Assembly: GCF_000321225.1 (NCBI RefSeq)
Contig: NW_004452135.1
Location: 166,248 to 230,247 of the forward strand
Length of the DNA: 64,000 nucleotides
DNA from: Odobenus rosmarus divergens
Taxonomy: Eukaryota > Chordata > Mammalia > Carnivora > Odobenidae
Reading direction: 5' to 3'
A program made the translations under genes and the position numbers. Of the stretch, positions 9,481 to 20,836 are shown piece after piece; positions within the stretch are counted from its first letter, which is position 1; the number at the start of each line of letters is the position of its first letter. The notes below the pieces were generated by a model. It was given only the letters and a program-made list of their open reading frames with translations. It had not been told where the DNA came from and ran no database searches.

Positions 9481-11363
9481 GTTCTGTTTTTAGAGGGGCA
9501 AAGGAAAAAATAGCCCTAATGTGCAAATTTAAAGGAACAAAATAAAGTCATTTTCTGATTATATCCATGGAGTTATGTTTTTATAACATTCTGGTTACAT
9601 GATGTACAGTGCAATCTACTTAGGATAAATAGGAATTAATACATGTTACATATTATATATAATAATATATGGTATATATGTGTCATATGTTGGTGTTGAC
9701 ATAACTTCCAATTTCTCTCCATTGGGAATAGATGAAAAACCTCTAACCAGACACAGTGAAGAAAATTTCTCTATTATCATTCAGTCTATATGCTGCTTTA
9801 ACCTACATTTTTTTTTTTTTTGCTTCACACACTCAGATTTATTGGAGTTTTCATAGTAATTGTAGAGAAATCAGTCTTATTTAGCCTTCAGCAGTTTTTA
9901 AACCTCAGTGTAAATAAATAACCAAGTACATTGTCTGATTTAAAGGATTTATTTTTTCTTTTCCTTTTCTTTGGCTCACATTGAAAGATTTCTACTGCTA
10001 GCTACGTGTTTCCCTTAAATGAATTTTATTTCCTTTCATGTGGCTCAATCTCAATGAGAGTCTATTTTCTCTGTTTGGAATAATTTGAGTTATATGCCTG
10101 CACCCTCATTTCAGCTCCTTCTGAAAGATGCTGTGTTCTGCATCATGAAGTGGGTTTTATGGCCCCACTTATTTGGCAGAAAGAGTAAGATTGGAGTTTG
10201 AGAGTCCAATAGCACTTGATTGACAGTTGCAGTCACCTTGGAAATTCCTATGTGACTCCCATTAAATGTCCCTTAAAATGTGGCATATTGAAATTTCATT
10301 AACTAATGAAAAATTAATCATTTTTCTCCTTCATATGTGTTGTATTTATCATGATCACACATTAATTCTCACACTTCCCAGAATAAATATTGTCTGTTTT
10401 CTAAACTGACTCCATATACAGGGATATTGGAAAAAATAATTTGGTTCATTTTTAAAATATAAAGGTGTTTTTGAAATAGATAAATTATTTGACAAGGAAT
10501 GATAACTGTTGGGTATTTTTTAAGAAACCCCTCAACCTAAGACTTGATTTATGAAATAGCTGTATTGGGGAACCACTGCTCACATTTTTCATATTAAATG
10601 ATTTTTTATTATATAATAACCTGGAAGTTTTAAGTTTAGTTCAGTTTTCTGTGATGTTCATCTATCAGGAGTGCAGGCTGCTAAACAGAAGTGGAAATCA
10701 TAATGGAATGCCATGACTATTCTCAGAGTCCTTTCTCATCTTGCCTCTTGGTTGTCCCTGAGGCACAGCCCCAGAAAGCAATAGAGATGTGTGTGATGAT
10801 TCAGTGGATCCCATTTTGCTTGGTACTGTGCAGCTGAGTGGTGCTTCTAATCTCAGAGCTGGTGTGCTCACTCACAGAGAGCTAACTCTATTTGGTCTAT
10901 TTTCTGAACCTGGATATGAATCAATCATTTGCAGTTTACTTGATCTTGCTTACTTCTAATCATGTTTAGGAGAGTTCTGAAAATTGCCATTGAGAAATTA
11001 AATTGGGAAAGTAATATATTGTCTAAAGTCCAATCTACAATTAGATTGATTCTATTAGTCATGGTGTACTTCACTGTTACTTATTGTTTATAGACTCTGT
11101 ATTTATGAAATGCTCCATTTAATCCAGATATCCCATTTGACATCACCGCCTCCAAACTGCAGGGCTGTATTTAAGACATGTCAGATTATCTTCAAATATT
11201 TTTGCCATTTTATGAGATCAATCTGTGATCTTATGATTTGAAAGTAGATTGACATTTCCAAGCAAATATAACAGATATGTTCTCTGGATATTCAATATGC
11301 ATTTGTTTATTTATTTTGATATCTCCTCCAGATTCATTTGCCACTGGAAACTTACTAGGATAT
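9481..11363. other. Unique AT-rich sequence, no gene seen
   Basis: No coding exon is recognised. Noted items are a TATA-rich stretch at 9645-9690 and a T14 run at about 9808-9821. That run is followed by 'cacacactcagatttattgg', whose complement holds AATAAA at a plausible distance from a poly(A). It could be the 3' end of an antisense retrocopy, but the sequence beyond is not recognised. TAAT-rich unique sequence at 10290-10400 could be regulatory, without direct evidence. Confidence 0.4.
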
Positions 11364-11380
11364 TGGAATGGGAAAATTTT

Positions 11381-11589
11381 TTTTAAGATTTATTTATTTA
11401 TTTTAGAGACAGAGAGCACACATGTGTGGCATGAGTGGGGGAAAGGGCAGAAGGAGAGGGAAAGAATCTCAAGCAGACTGCCACAGAGCATGGAGCCCAT
11501 TGTGGGGTTCAATCTCATGACCCCGAGACCATGACCTGGGCTGGAAGCAAGAGTTGGACACTTAACCGACTGAGCCACCTAGGCACCCC
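11381..11589 (-). mobile_element. Older Can-SINE, antisense
   Basis: A reverse SINE of a more diverged subfamily: 'agatttatttatttatttta', 'gagcacacatgtgtggc', 'atggagcccattgtggggtt', 'gaccatgacctgggctgg' and 'ctgagccacctaggcacccc'. The flanking duplication tggaatggggaagtttt is at 11590-11606, with its slightly mutated partner tggaatgggaaaatttt at 11364-11380. Confidence 0.95.
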
Positions 11590-11884
11590 TGGAATGGGGA
11601 AGTTTTAATCCCATACACTAACTGCTAGCCTTCCGCACTGAACAGTGCCTTACTTTTGCTAATCAGGAAAATGTAGTGTTGCTCAATATACAGGGGTGAG
11701 GTATCTGACTTCCCTGTAGCTTCTGAGAAATTTGTAAGAATTTGTGTATATACTTATTGTTATTTTTACATTTGTTTCAAAGTATCAGTAAAAATTTGGG
11801 GCACCTATTTTAATATTATAACTCTATTGGAAGTCTCTAAGTTAGGAATACTCTACCAAAAGTATTTAGCTCTATTATTATATG

Positions 11885-11928
11885 GGGGTGGGGGAGAGAG
11901 AGGCAGAGACACAGAGACGGAGAGAGAT
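11885..11928. repeat. GA-rich low-complexity tract
   Basis: A tgggggtgggggagagagag run followed by gaga/cagaga units; a short purine-rich simple repeat. The sequence from here to 12560 shows no recognised repeat family. It contains a 71-codon chance frame at 12025-12240. Confidence 0.7.
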
Positions 11929-12561
11929 TATGTATAACTAAAACATCTGAAAATGGAAAAATGGCTAGGATTGGACAATGCTCACCTGCAGGGCTAGGAG
12001 AACAAGCAAAGTCTACGCTAGGTTATGTTCACTGCATCATTCTTAGGGTTAAAAAAGGCAGAAGCCTCTATTCCTGAAAAAGAAAGACATCTGACTTTTT
12101 ACCATCAGCACTGTTTTGAGCAGCATCAGGTGCGACACACCTGTTTTCGTGGGTACGTTCTGCCTGTACTCCTGACTGAACCTGAACGCTCAGGTTCAAG
12201 AGCCCACTATTTGTACCCGAGATGCTGGGTTTTGATCTGAATTTTTTGTTGTCCTTGTTTTATTCTATATTTTAAAAACTGAACTTCTTTTACAATATCC
12301 TGAAAGTACGTTCCTAGTAATTGAGGTTCTGTGCTCCAGAGAACAGACATTTTGTTTTTTTAGTACAAACATTTGAAGTGGCAATTTTCCAAGCACATTT
12401 TATGTGTATTTTAAAATATTTTAGTTTATATTATAAAAAACACAATACAAGGAGAAGACTGTATAAAATGCATGTATACCCTTTTAAAGTAATACAAATA
12501 AACACCCACGTCACCATTATATAGTTTAAGTAATAAAATACTGGCAGTGCCTTAGAAAATA

Positions 12562-12588
12562 TTCCTTCCTTCCTTCCTTCCTTCCTTC
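12562..12588. repeat. (CCTT)n microsatellite
   Basis: Six to seven perfect ccttcctt units, followed by a TC-rich slope to about 12635. Confidence 0.9.
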
Positions 12589-12660
12589 TATTTATGTCTC
12601 TTTGTCTCTCTGTGTCTCTCTTCTCTTTCTTTCTCACACACATAGAATTTTATATTCCAT

Positions 12661-12862
12661 AAGAACACAGACTCTGGAGTTAGACTGGCTATGTACTGAA
12701 GATGCCTGGGCTACTTGCTTGCTATATGATCTTGGGTACAATATTTAACTTCTCTGTGCCTCATTTTATGATTTACAGGAAAGGTAATTATAGTAATACC
12801 TAACTCAGAGATGTTTCATCATTGTTCTGAGAACAATACTGACATATCCTTAAACACTCCAT
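12661..12862 (+). mobile_element. MIR SINE
   Basis: MIR landmarks in order: 'agactctggagttagactgg', 'tatgatcttgggtacaatat', 'aacttctctgtgcctcattt', 'ggtaattatagtaatacc' and 'taactcagag', then a decayed 3' part. An ancient copy without visible target-site duplications. Confidence 0.85.
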
Positions 12863-14020
12863 AAAAGTTCACTTTAAAAATTCTCTTTGCATATGGTGTT
12901 GTCTATCATTACATTGGGGGTAGGATTTGAAATGAATCTATTTTACAGATACATTGATATGAAAGAGATATGTCTTCTTTATATTAGGCTCAAAGAGGTT
13001 TTTGAAACTGATGCCTTGGTTAATATATGGCAGATAAGGATTTTTAATAGAAATATAAAAGTATGTGGAATACCTCAAATATGTTTTTAAGTAAAAACAC
13101 AAGTTAAAGAAGAGTAGGTATAGAAAAAATGAAATTGTCAGCACTCAGACTGTCTTGGTAAACTGTGTTTTTACTTCTACGTATTTTGATTCCACTTATG
13201 TAGTAATACTTAACTTAGGCTTTAAATATGTTAAAGTAAGGCATTTGTATTTTTGTTGCATCTTTAACTAGAATACCTACAGAAGATCTACTGGTTTTGA
13301 GAAAGTAAATTTCATACCCACTTAAACTATTTTAAATTTTCATCTCAGAATAACAATACTTATGTCTTAGTTGAAAATTGATTTTATTTGATTACTATGT
13401 CAATCCAGTTGTGTTACTACGCAATTACTAACGGATCTGATTCTTTCTGAAAAATACAGTAAAAGTTAAAGTTTATTGTTTTTTCAAGTTTCATCTTTCT
13501 GATCTTAATTTATCTTGATTTGAAGACACCAGTTTCCTAATGCATTTGAGAGCATTCACTAAGTATGTCATATTGAAATGTATTACATTAATGATAATGT
13601 TATAGAAAATAGTTGGCATTATTTCTAAAACTGCATTGTCTATTGGCTAAAATAATCCATGTAAAGAAATTTAAAGTAATTTACACACTATCAACATTCT
13701 ATTGATAATGTTACTATTTTTTTTAAAGACGTGGGGAAAAAAACAGCCTAACACACAAATAGCTGGTAAATACAGATTGAAGAAAGCTGAAGAGATTTAC
13801 CTCTTATGAGGGTAGTGTGGCCCCAACTCATGAGAAGAGGCGATATTAACCAGATGTACTTGCCCTCTTGTGATTAAAGGGAGTAAAGGCACCATGCCTT
13901 ACTCAGGAGAAAAGATGGAGGACGAACAAGATGTCATGGTGTAGCCTCTAGATGGAGAGTCAGGTCCAGGCTGCCAGCTTCTCATGTGACTAGCTCTGAG
14001 ACCCCCTAATCTGCCTGTTT
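12863..14020. other. Unique sequence, no gene seen
   Basis: No coding exon or repeat family is recognised. Two overlapping chance frames lie at 12887-13090 (+) and 12938-13144 (-). The section 13770-14010 is less AT-rich than its surroundings and could be functional non-coding DNA, but nothing specific supports that. Confidence 0.4.
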
Positions 14021-14034
14021 AAAAATCTCCCTTT

Positions 14035-14223
14035 TTTTTTAAGATTTTATTTATTTATTTGTCAAAGAGAGAGAGAGAGCACAAGCAGGGGGAATGGCAG
14101 GCAGAGGGAGAAGCAGGCTCCCCACTGAGCAAGGAGCCCGATGCGGGACTCAATCCGAGGACCCTGGGATCATGACCTGAGCCGAAGGCAGAAGCTTAAC
14201 CAACTGAGCCACCCAGGCGTCCC
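14035..14223 (-). mobile_element. Can-SINE, antisense
   Basis: A full reverse SINE: 'aagattttatttatttattt', 'gagagagcacaagcaggggg', 'gagcccgatgcgggactcaa', 'gggatcatgacctgagccga', 'actgagccacccaggcgtcc'. A perfect flanking duplication taaaaatctcccttt lies at 14020-14034 and 14224-14238. Confidence 0.97.
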
Positions 14224-14368
14224 TAAAAATCTCCCTTTAATATTTTTTTCCCTGGTTCTCTCCAGTCCCTTAGGTGTTGGTCAGCATAATTAATTCTATC
14301 ACTTTGCACAGAGAGACTACTGGCAGATCGAAAAGACTGATAAAGGCATCTGAAGACAGAAAAGTATA

Positions 14369-14678
14369 CAGTTGACCCTTAAACAATAGCTCAGGGCCAC
14401 TTATATGTGGATTTTTTACAGTACAGTACTATAAATGTCTTTTCCTTGTGATTTTCTTAAGAACATTGTCTTTTCTCTAGCTTACTTTATTTTAAGAATA
14501 CAGTACATGATACATATAACATACAAAATATGTCTCATCGACTGTGTATATTATCAGTAAGGCTTCCATCAACAGGCTAGTAATAGTTAAGTGTTTGGGA
14601 AGTCAAAAGTTACATCCTGATTTTCAACAGTACAGGGGGTTGGCACCCCTAACCCCCACCTGGGTCAAGGGTCAGCCA
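14369..14678. mobile_element. Tigger-type (Tc1/mariner) DNA transposon remnant
   Basis: A non-autonomous cut-and-paste transposon. It has terminal inverted repeats: 'cagttgacccttaaacaat' on the left and '...gggtcaagggtcagcca' on the right, whose complement matches the left end. TA dinucleotides flank both ends, as expected for Tc1/mariner targets. Internal landmarks 'cacttatatgtggatttttt', 'agcttactttattttaagaa' and 'gtcaaaagttacatcctgat' are typical of the Tigger family of mammals. It encodes no transposase here. Confidence 0.85.
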
Positions 14679-14681
14679 TAC

Positions 14682-15369
14682 TTAAATCCTATATGCCAAG
14701 GCTAAACGACAGGCCGTAATCACGCTTCACTCCATTTCTAGCCCATCCCTAGTATTTTTTTTTTTCTTTTGAAAGAGATTATAGGTGCTGGTGGTCAACA
14801 TAGATCCCTTAGGGAAGAACACTGTGAAGAGAAGGCTATTGTTTTCTCCGGCATTCAAAACTCAGATAAAAAAGGAGACCCAGTAAACATACTCACACAT
14901 AGATAAATTGGTGGTCTACCCTAGAGGAGCAACAACAAAGCCAAAATGACTAAATGCATAGAAATGCAGCAATTCAAACCCTAATTATTAATGATACTTT
15001 TCTGCACACAGCTTAAAACACAAGATGGAAAGTCTAAAGGTAACTAAGTATGAGTTCTCCTGTAAGCAATGTCTTTAAAGGCAAAGGAATGTTAATATAT
15101 GCAGGCCTGAGCACATCATCGTCAAGAGTTCACTTTTTTATTGAGGCACAGCAATTGTGTGACACCGTCTTGTCAACTGAAGAACTTAATAGTGGCAATT
15201 ATCTTTTGTAAAGAATTATAATTAACCTTGGATTGAACAATCATGCTTTTTTGGCAAAAGTATTGAAGTGCTTTGAATTTTTAAGAGGTATTGCTTCTAA
15301 TATGAATAGATTTAAAGTGCAAACTATTTGAAGATGCTGGGGCTGTAAGTATGAGTGGCAGAGACAGAA
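14682..15369. other. Unique sequence, no gene seen
   Basis: No repeat family or exon is recognised. A 125-codon - frame (15281-15658) begins here and continues into an L2-like stretch. It has no recognisable domain. Confidence 0.4.
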
Positions 15370-15625
15370 GTGAATAATACTTAATTACCATGTGGCAGGT
15401 ACGTGGAGGAAATAGAGTTTCCCTCGTGACTTGGGCAGAGGAGAGGGCTAAGCTGAGTTTTAAAGAGGACATAACGATGAAGCGTAGGAGCCATGGATGT
15501 GAGAGCAGGAAAGGGATGGTCAGAGAACCGCAGGTCCTTTGAAGTAGAGAGCCTGGCAAAGGCATGTCCAAGGAAGTTTCTTGGAAAATACCCAGGGTCA
15601 GGTGAGTAGGGAAAAAGAGGGTACT
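15370..15625 (-). mobile_element. Possible L2 LINE fragment, antisense
   Basis: Purine-rich sequence whose order resembles the L2 3' region read in reverse: 'aagctgagttttaaagagga', 'gagagcaggaaagggatggt' and 'gagagcctggcaaaggcatg'. The last corresponds to the decayed 'gagcattccaggcagag...gcaaaggcc' of antisense L2. The long - frame across it (complement of L2-like sequence) is probably accidental. Confidence 0.45.
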
Positions 15626-16514
15626 TTGTATGCTACATTTCTTCCTTTTTTGTGTCACACTTTTAAATGTCTTTGTTTCTGAGAAATGAAGGAAATCAGC
15701 CCTACACCCTGCATCCCTTAGTCCTAACTACACGGACTCCTTGATCACATGCAGTTCACTAAAATAGTTACTTAATCATTGTTTTTTCTAGGTTTTGACT
15801 CCTGACGTTTAATGGCAGGTGCTAAAAGCCGCCTGTGAAGCATGATTGACATGAAAAAGGCGAAAACAATATTAGTAGCCTGAGTAAAGGGGCTATTTGG
15901 AATCCCGAAGCACTTTATTTTTTGAATTTTCACAGATGTGGGTGAGGATTTTTGAGCTTTAGGTGAGAAGGAGAATCATTCTGGAAAAAAAAAGTACGTT
16001 GCTTATTTTCAGAGGATGATGACGCATCAGGATTTAGGAAGGCAGTTTTTCTTTTAGATGATGACAGCTTAAAATTAAAGCTATTATTTTTCTACTACAT
16101 GCATATCTGGTCTATTAATTATGCATTTAACATGTCATGTGCAAAATGAGTTAAGAGATAAGGATTAATGGATCAAGAAAATCACAGCTGTAAATAACAA
16201 AAATATCATCTTAAATTTCATAATTTTATGCCAATTTTAATGTACCATTTTTATTAAATACATTTTTTTCCCAGAAAAACATTACAGCTCAAAAGTAAGT
16301 AAACATCGCTGTATTGTGGTCGTAGCCAAAAGTCCTCACTCAAAATATATTCTGGTATAGACTGAAGAGATTTCTGTATCTGGAATTTCTTTCCGTCATA
16401 CCTGTTGGACATTCATGAAAGGCCAACTCTACTTTATTTGGTGCCCCACACTCAGCATTTGCCACTAATTTGCTGAAGGACATTAGGCACCATCAATCTG
16501 ATCCCTGTTGGTAT
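15626..16514. other. Unique AT-rich sequence, no gene seen
   Basis: No recognisable element or exon is present. Confidence 0.4.
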
Positions 16515-16885
16515 TATCTAGAACTGTACCAATATGATAGCCACTAACGACCTGCAGCTACTGAGTGCCTGAAATGCGTATAGTCCAAATGGAAATGTGA
16601 GTGTAAAATACACACCAAATTGCCGATATTTAGTAAAAAAAAAAGAAAGAAATGTAAAATATCTTATTAATAATTATTTATATATTGATTACATCTTAAA
16701 ATGATAACTTTTTGGATATATATAATACTAGATGAGTACTATTTGGTATATATTATTAAAATTAATTTCACCTGTTTCTTTTCACTTTTTGCTTTTTAAA
16801 TAGGGGCTACTATGAAACTTGAAATTCCTATGCAGCTCACATCTGTGGCTCATATTATATTTCTACTGGGCAGCACCAATCTGGA
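16515..16885. mobile_element. Palindromic-ended DNA transposon remnant
   Basis: The left end 'gaactgtaccaatatgatag' plus 'ccacta', and the right end '...gtggctcatattatatttct' plus 'actgggcagca', are imperfect inverted complements (compare the complement of the right end, 'tgctgcccagtagaaatata'). The AT-rich centre holds 'tttcacctgtttcttttcac'. This is a widespread, old mammalian DNA element with long terminal inverted repeats. I recognise the type but not the family name with certainty. Confidence 0.6.
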
Positions 16886-17105
16886 ATGTTTTTGTTGGGC
16901 TCTTACATGTATACATTGTGTTTTTTTTCCTGGTTTTTAAGACGACATTGTAATTTACAACATTATAACTTACACCTCTATTTCTCAGTTAGCTTATGTC
17001 ATCTTCATGAATTTATTTCTCTCTTAACCAAGTTCATTTTTCTAAGAAAGATTTCTGAGAAAGTTTGCCTATTACAGACTTGTGAGAATTTTATGATTGA
17101 AAATA

Positions 17106-17316
17106 GACTATGGACTCTGAGAAACAAACTGAGGGTTCTAGAAGGGAGGGGGGTGGGGGGATGGGTTAGCCTGGTGATGGGTATTAAAGAGGGCATGTTC
17201 TGCATGGAGCACTGGGTATTATACGCAAACAATGAATCATGGAACAATACATCAAAAACTAATGATGTAATGTATGGTGATTAACATAACATAATAAAAT
17301 TTAAAAAAAAAGAAAA
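17106..17316 (+). mobile_element. L1 3' UTR, 5'-truncated, sense
   Basis: The carnivore L1 3' end: 'actatggactctgagaaaca', 'gagggttctagaagggaggg', 'gatgggttagcctggtgatg', 'catggagcactgggtattat', 'caatgaatcatggaacaata' and 'aacataacataataaaattt' followed by an A-rich tail. Only about the last 200 bases are present, so this is a strongly truncated insertion. The 132-codon frame at 16886-17284 reads into it and is spurious. Confidence 0.9.
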
Positions 17317-17458
17317 TATTATTTTACCCTTTCATTAAAAAATATATTTGGCTGTAAAATTCTACATTCAAAGTTCTTTTCCTTTACACTTTCAAACTAT
17401 TTTCTTTTTTTAACATCCTGATTTGCCATTTAAATGTCTGATTTACAAGTTAATTCTC

Positions 17459-17497
17459 CTGTGTGTGTGTGTGTGTGCGCGTGTGTGTGTGTGGTGT
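17459..17497. repeat. (GT)n microsatellite
   Basis: A roughly 38-base GT run interrupted once by gcgc and ending in ggtgtg. The pure segments predict moderate polymorphism. Confidence 0.9.
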
Positions 17498-17506
17498 GTT
17501 GGCGGT

Positions 17507-17926
17507 TGTGATAATTAATTGTATATGTCAACTTGACTGGGTTCTCATGCTCAGACATTATTCTGGATGTGTCTGTAAGGGTGATTTTGGATGAGATTAA
17601 CATTAACCCTTGAATTGGTAGATTTGGAATAAAGGAGATTGCCCTCCATAAAGTGGGTGGGTTTCATCTAATCAGTTGAAGGCCTGAGTAGACCAAAAGA
17701 CTAACGTCCCCACCCCAACTAGAAGGAGTTCTGCAGTGGTCTGCCTTTGACTTTTAACTGCAACATCAGCTGTTTCCCGGGTCTCCAGTGTGCCAGCCCA
17801 CCCTAGAGATTTTGGACTTGCCAGCATCCATAAATGTGTGAGCCAATTTCCTAAAATACTTTTCTTTCTATATATATATAAACACATTCTATTGATTCCA
17901 TCCTCTGGAGAACCTTGACTAATTCA
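17507..17926 (+). mobile_element. MLT2-type ERVL solo LTR
   Basis: An LTR of the old ERVL class. It starts 'tgtgataattaattgtatat' and 'gtcaacttgactgggttct', continues with 'acattattctggatgtgtct', 'agattgccctccataaagtg', 'aatcagttgaaggcctgagt', 'gattttggacttgccagcat' and 'gtgtgagccaatttcc', and ends 'ctggagaaccttgactaatt'+'ca'. The TG...CA ends fit an LTR. No internal retroviral sequence is attached, so it reads as a solo LTR. A TA-rich run (17871-17882) sits where the consensus has a variable TA repeat. Confidence 0.8.
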
Positions 17927-17999
17927 TAATTTCATTATGAACTATTTTAGGAACTTCTTGAATTGATGTCCTGATGAATCTCAAACTCTTTCCAGGGTG

Positions 18000-18500
18000 T
18001 TTTGTTTTTGTTTTTGTTTTTTAACTATGCTGTGTGGCTCATGACCAGCCTTTTCAATTCTCTTTTATTCAGAATTACTATTGGTCAACATTTCTTCAAA
18101 TATTTCCTTAATTTGTTTTTTCTTCTCTTGAACAGATTTTGACAATTCATTTTTCTTTTGCATTTCCAATTTTTGTTTCTTCTATTTCTTTTTCTTGATC
18201 TAAACTTCTAACTTACTAATTCATTCGTTGGCTACTTCCATTCTATTTAGCTTATCTGTTTTATTCCTTTTTCAGACTATTGTAATTTTCATACACAATA
18301 TTTCTCTTTGGCCATTTATAACTTCTTATACTTGCTTCATTTACATATATCCTTCCTTGTGTCTTTGAAATGATTATTTTAAAGTCTTATTATATATTCC
18401 GTTATTTCTGCTTTCTCTGGCACAAGTCTATATAGGTTGTTCAGTTTGTTTGTTTTTTTAAGTTTCCTAAATACATGTTATATCCTTTACATGGCTTTTT
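18000..18500 (-). mobile_element. Possible old L1 fragment, antisense
   Basis: Strongly T-rich sequence with 'tttcttcaaatatttcctta', 'ttctatttctttttcttgat' and 'tatttctctttggccatttat'. This is the style of old L1 5' or inter-ORF sequence read in reverse. It is too diverged to place exactly. Confidence 0.35.
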
Positions 18501-18789
18501 ATTTCTCTCAGAAGTATCCACTGTCTTAATGGATGATATGGTTGTAGGGAGTTCTTAAGTCCAGAAGTTTGTACATCTTCTACTAAATTTAGATGAGTGT
18601 GTACTGCAGGGGAGGAGTCATCTCAGGCATTACAGTCCGGTGTTTGACCACTCTCAATTTGCAGCCTCCTCTCTACTAGACTACTTTGCAGTCATGAAAC
18701 ATCCACATAGATCAGTCATAGGATAACCAACAGCTAAATAATTTAGAGTTTGTTATTTTGTCATTTGTGATTACCTCTTCAGCAATTCC

Positions 18790-18988
18790 CTAGGGCACTG
18801 CTCAGTTGGTTAATCATCTTCCTTCAGCTCAGGTCATGATCCCAGGGTCCTGGGTTGGAGTTCCGTATGGAGCTCCTTGCTAGGTGGGGAGTCTGCTTCT
18901 CCCTCTATCTCCCCCTCGTACCTGCTCTCTCCCTTTCTCTCTCACAAAAATAAATAAATAAAATCTTTAAAAAATATAGTAAAATAAA
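18790..18988 (+). mobile_element. Can-SINE, sense
   Basis: Sense SINE: tRNA-like head 'actgctcagttggttaatca', 'ttcagctcaggtcatgatcc', 'cagggtcctgggttggagtt', a CT-rich section, then 'aataaataaataaaatcttt' and an A-rich tail extended with aaatatagtaaaataaaat. The first bases of the head (ggcgcctgggtg) are lost or mutated. A short flanking match, aattcc[c/t]ta, is a possible target-site duplication. The tail is the starting point of the tandem duplication that follows. Confidence 0.9.
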
Positions 18989-19357
18989 ATAATTCCTTAC
19001 TTCTCTACTCTGATTTGACTTTATAAAAAGTTTCTCCCCCAGTATCTCAAGAGACCACAGCACTGGGGTCCTTTGGAGTACAGACAAAAATTTAAATTTG
19101 GAAATGGACATTAAATTAAAGCTGAGTCATCTCAACAGAGTCCTTGAAGATTGGCATTAACATGAAAATATAGTAAAATAAAATAATTCCTACTTCTCTA
19201 CTCTGATTTGACTTTATAAAAAGTTTCTCCCCCAGTATCTCAAGAGACCACAGCACTGGGGTCCTTTGGAGTACAGACAAAAATTTAAATTTGGAAATGG
19301 ACATTAAATTAAAGCTGAGTCATCTCAACAGAGTCCTTGAAGATTGGCATTAACATG
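18971..19357. repeat. 194-bp tandem duplication, two copies
   Basis: Two directly adjacent copies, 18971-19164 and 19165-19357. My base-by-base reading finds only a single-base indel between them ('aattccttac' versus 'aattcctac'). Each copy begins inside SINE-tail sequence 'aaaatatagtaaaataaaat' and ends 'ttggcattaacatg'. The same 38-residue - strand translation (MSISKFKFLSVLQRTPVLWS and onward) therefore appears twice, as frames 18905-19111 and 19116-19304. It is not a gene. The near-identity points to a very recent event or an assembly error. Confidence 0.97.
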
Positions 19358-20029
19358 ATCCCAAAACCCCTCAGTAGTACTTACTGGAAAAAAATACTTT
19401 TATTCCATCTCTGAATCCAGTAAACTAAAGCATCTTACTGTTAGCTCTGCCCTTGGTGCGAGAGCCAAGTTTCTTGTTTGTTCTCCTCTGATGCTTTGTT
19501 CTCTATTCCCTAATGTGATTTTTGTTACTGCACATCTTTCTTGAACTGTCAGATAAAATGTATTGGGCCAAGGTCCCTGAATCAGACAATTTCTCTGCCT
19601 GAACTTGCAACTTCAGCTCAAGTTGTTCCAGTTGGCTCTTTCCTGCCTTTTGAGCCTCCACTCAAGGTGATTAATTTTTATCCTTTTATCTGTTTAGCAG
19701 AGAAGAATATTGTCAGTGGTCAGGAATTTTCCTATTGACCCTGAAATCTCTCTTTGATTTAACTCGTGTTCTTAAATCTTTCATTTCCTCACATGTGTAT
19801 TTTCAATTTGGTTTTATTATTAACCTCAGTAAGGCTAGTTACATGCAGATCATGCATTCCAGAAGTTGTAGCCAAATATTCCCCTAATTTCTTCAATAGT
19901 AGGGATCTAGGAAGACCCGCAAATTGTGCTAAAAAGAGAGAAGAGGGGAGATTAGCTGGTAGCCTGTCAGGAAATGCTGGTCAGAAAAATATCCTCAAAG
20001 ACAAATATTTTGTTTTTAAAGTTGGAAAA
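19358..20029. other. Unique sequence, no gene seen
   Basis: No recognisable repeat or exon. The frames 19541-19738 and 19766-20185 have no familiar domain, and the latter runs into the next SINE. Confidence 0.4.
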
Positions 20030-20225
20030 AGCTGGGACACCTGCGTGGCTCAGTTGGTTAAGCGTCTGCCTTCAGCTCAGGTCATGATCTCAGGGTCCTG
20101 GGATCAGGCTCCTTGCTCAGTGGGGGGCCTGCTTCTTCCTCTGCCTGCCACTCCCCCTGCTTGTGCTCACTCTCTCTCTCTCTGACAAATAAATAAATAA
20201 AATCTTAAAAATATAAAAATAAATA
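20030..20225 (+). mobile_element. Can-SINE, sense
   Basis: Sense SINE: 'cacctgcgtggctcagttgg', 'gcgtctgccttcagctcagg', 'tcatgatctcagggtcctgg', 'ctccccctgcttgtgctcac', (tc)n and 'gacaaataaataaataaaat'. The box A-like (tggctcagttgg) and box B-like parts of the tRNA head are visible, though box B is eroded. Flanks share aaagttggaaa / aaagttgggaaa at 20018 and 20226. Confidence 0.96.
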
Positions 20226-20598
20226 AAAGTTGGGAAATTTAAAATACGATTTAAATTATTTTCTAGACCCCAAAACATTGCTGTCTAACTATATATTTGC
20301 CAGTTCTTCCTTTGCCATGATATTTTCACCATAATCTAAATGTGTTGTAAGATGTTCTTCAAAAAATTTTCTGAGGTGCATTGTCTCTGGAGACATGAAT
20401 TTACAAAGATGACTCTTTTGTTTATGTAATTTCTGTAGAAACACTTTGCCAAAGCTCTTTCTATAACCAAGCAAAGAATTTTAAATGAACAAGGAAAGCT
20501 GCCTGAACCTCAGATTCTTTGTCCCAACGGACTTAACTTACATATTTTGCTCACTAAGAGGAATGCCACTCAAGTCATTATTCAAAGGGTATTTTCCT

Positions 20599-20836
20599 GG
20601 GGTGCATGGGTGGCCCAGTCAGTTAAGCTTCCAACTCTTAATTTCAGTTCAGGTCATGGTCTCAGAGTAGTGAGATTGAAGGTCCTGAGATCAAGCCCCA
20701 AGTCAGAGAGCCCGGTGTCTGGCTCCTAGCTCAGCAGGGAGTCTGTCTGAGATTTTCTCCCTCTCCTTCTGCCCTTCTCCCCCAACACGTGCACATTCTC
20801 TCTTTCAAATAAATAAATAAATAAATCTTTTAAAAA
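20599..20836 (+). mobile_element. Older, longer Can-SINE, sense
   Basis: A diverged SINE subfamily with an extra internal segment: head 'ggggtgcatgggtggcccag', 'cagttcaggtcatggtctca', then 'agtgagattgaaggtcctga', 'cagcagggagtctgtctgag', 'cttctgcccttctccccc' and (aaat)n 'cttttaaaaag'. The target-site duplication agggtattttcct (20586-20598) is matched by agggtatttttct from 20837. It is about 40 bases longer than the younger SINE copies here. Confidence 0.95.

Noticed and set aside
15281..15658. 125-codon - strand open frame
   Set aside because: Most of it overlaps L2-like antisense sequence, it shows no recognisable domain, and no splice or start context supports it.
16886..17284. 132-codon + strand open frame
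   Set aside because: Its second half is the L1 3' UTR and the first half is unique sequence without protein-like features.
18905..19304. Two - strand frames sharing the same 38-residue sequence, suggestive of a repeated peptide family
   Set aside because: The identity comes from the 194-bp DNA tandem duplication. One frame also reads into a SINE.
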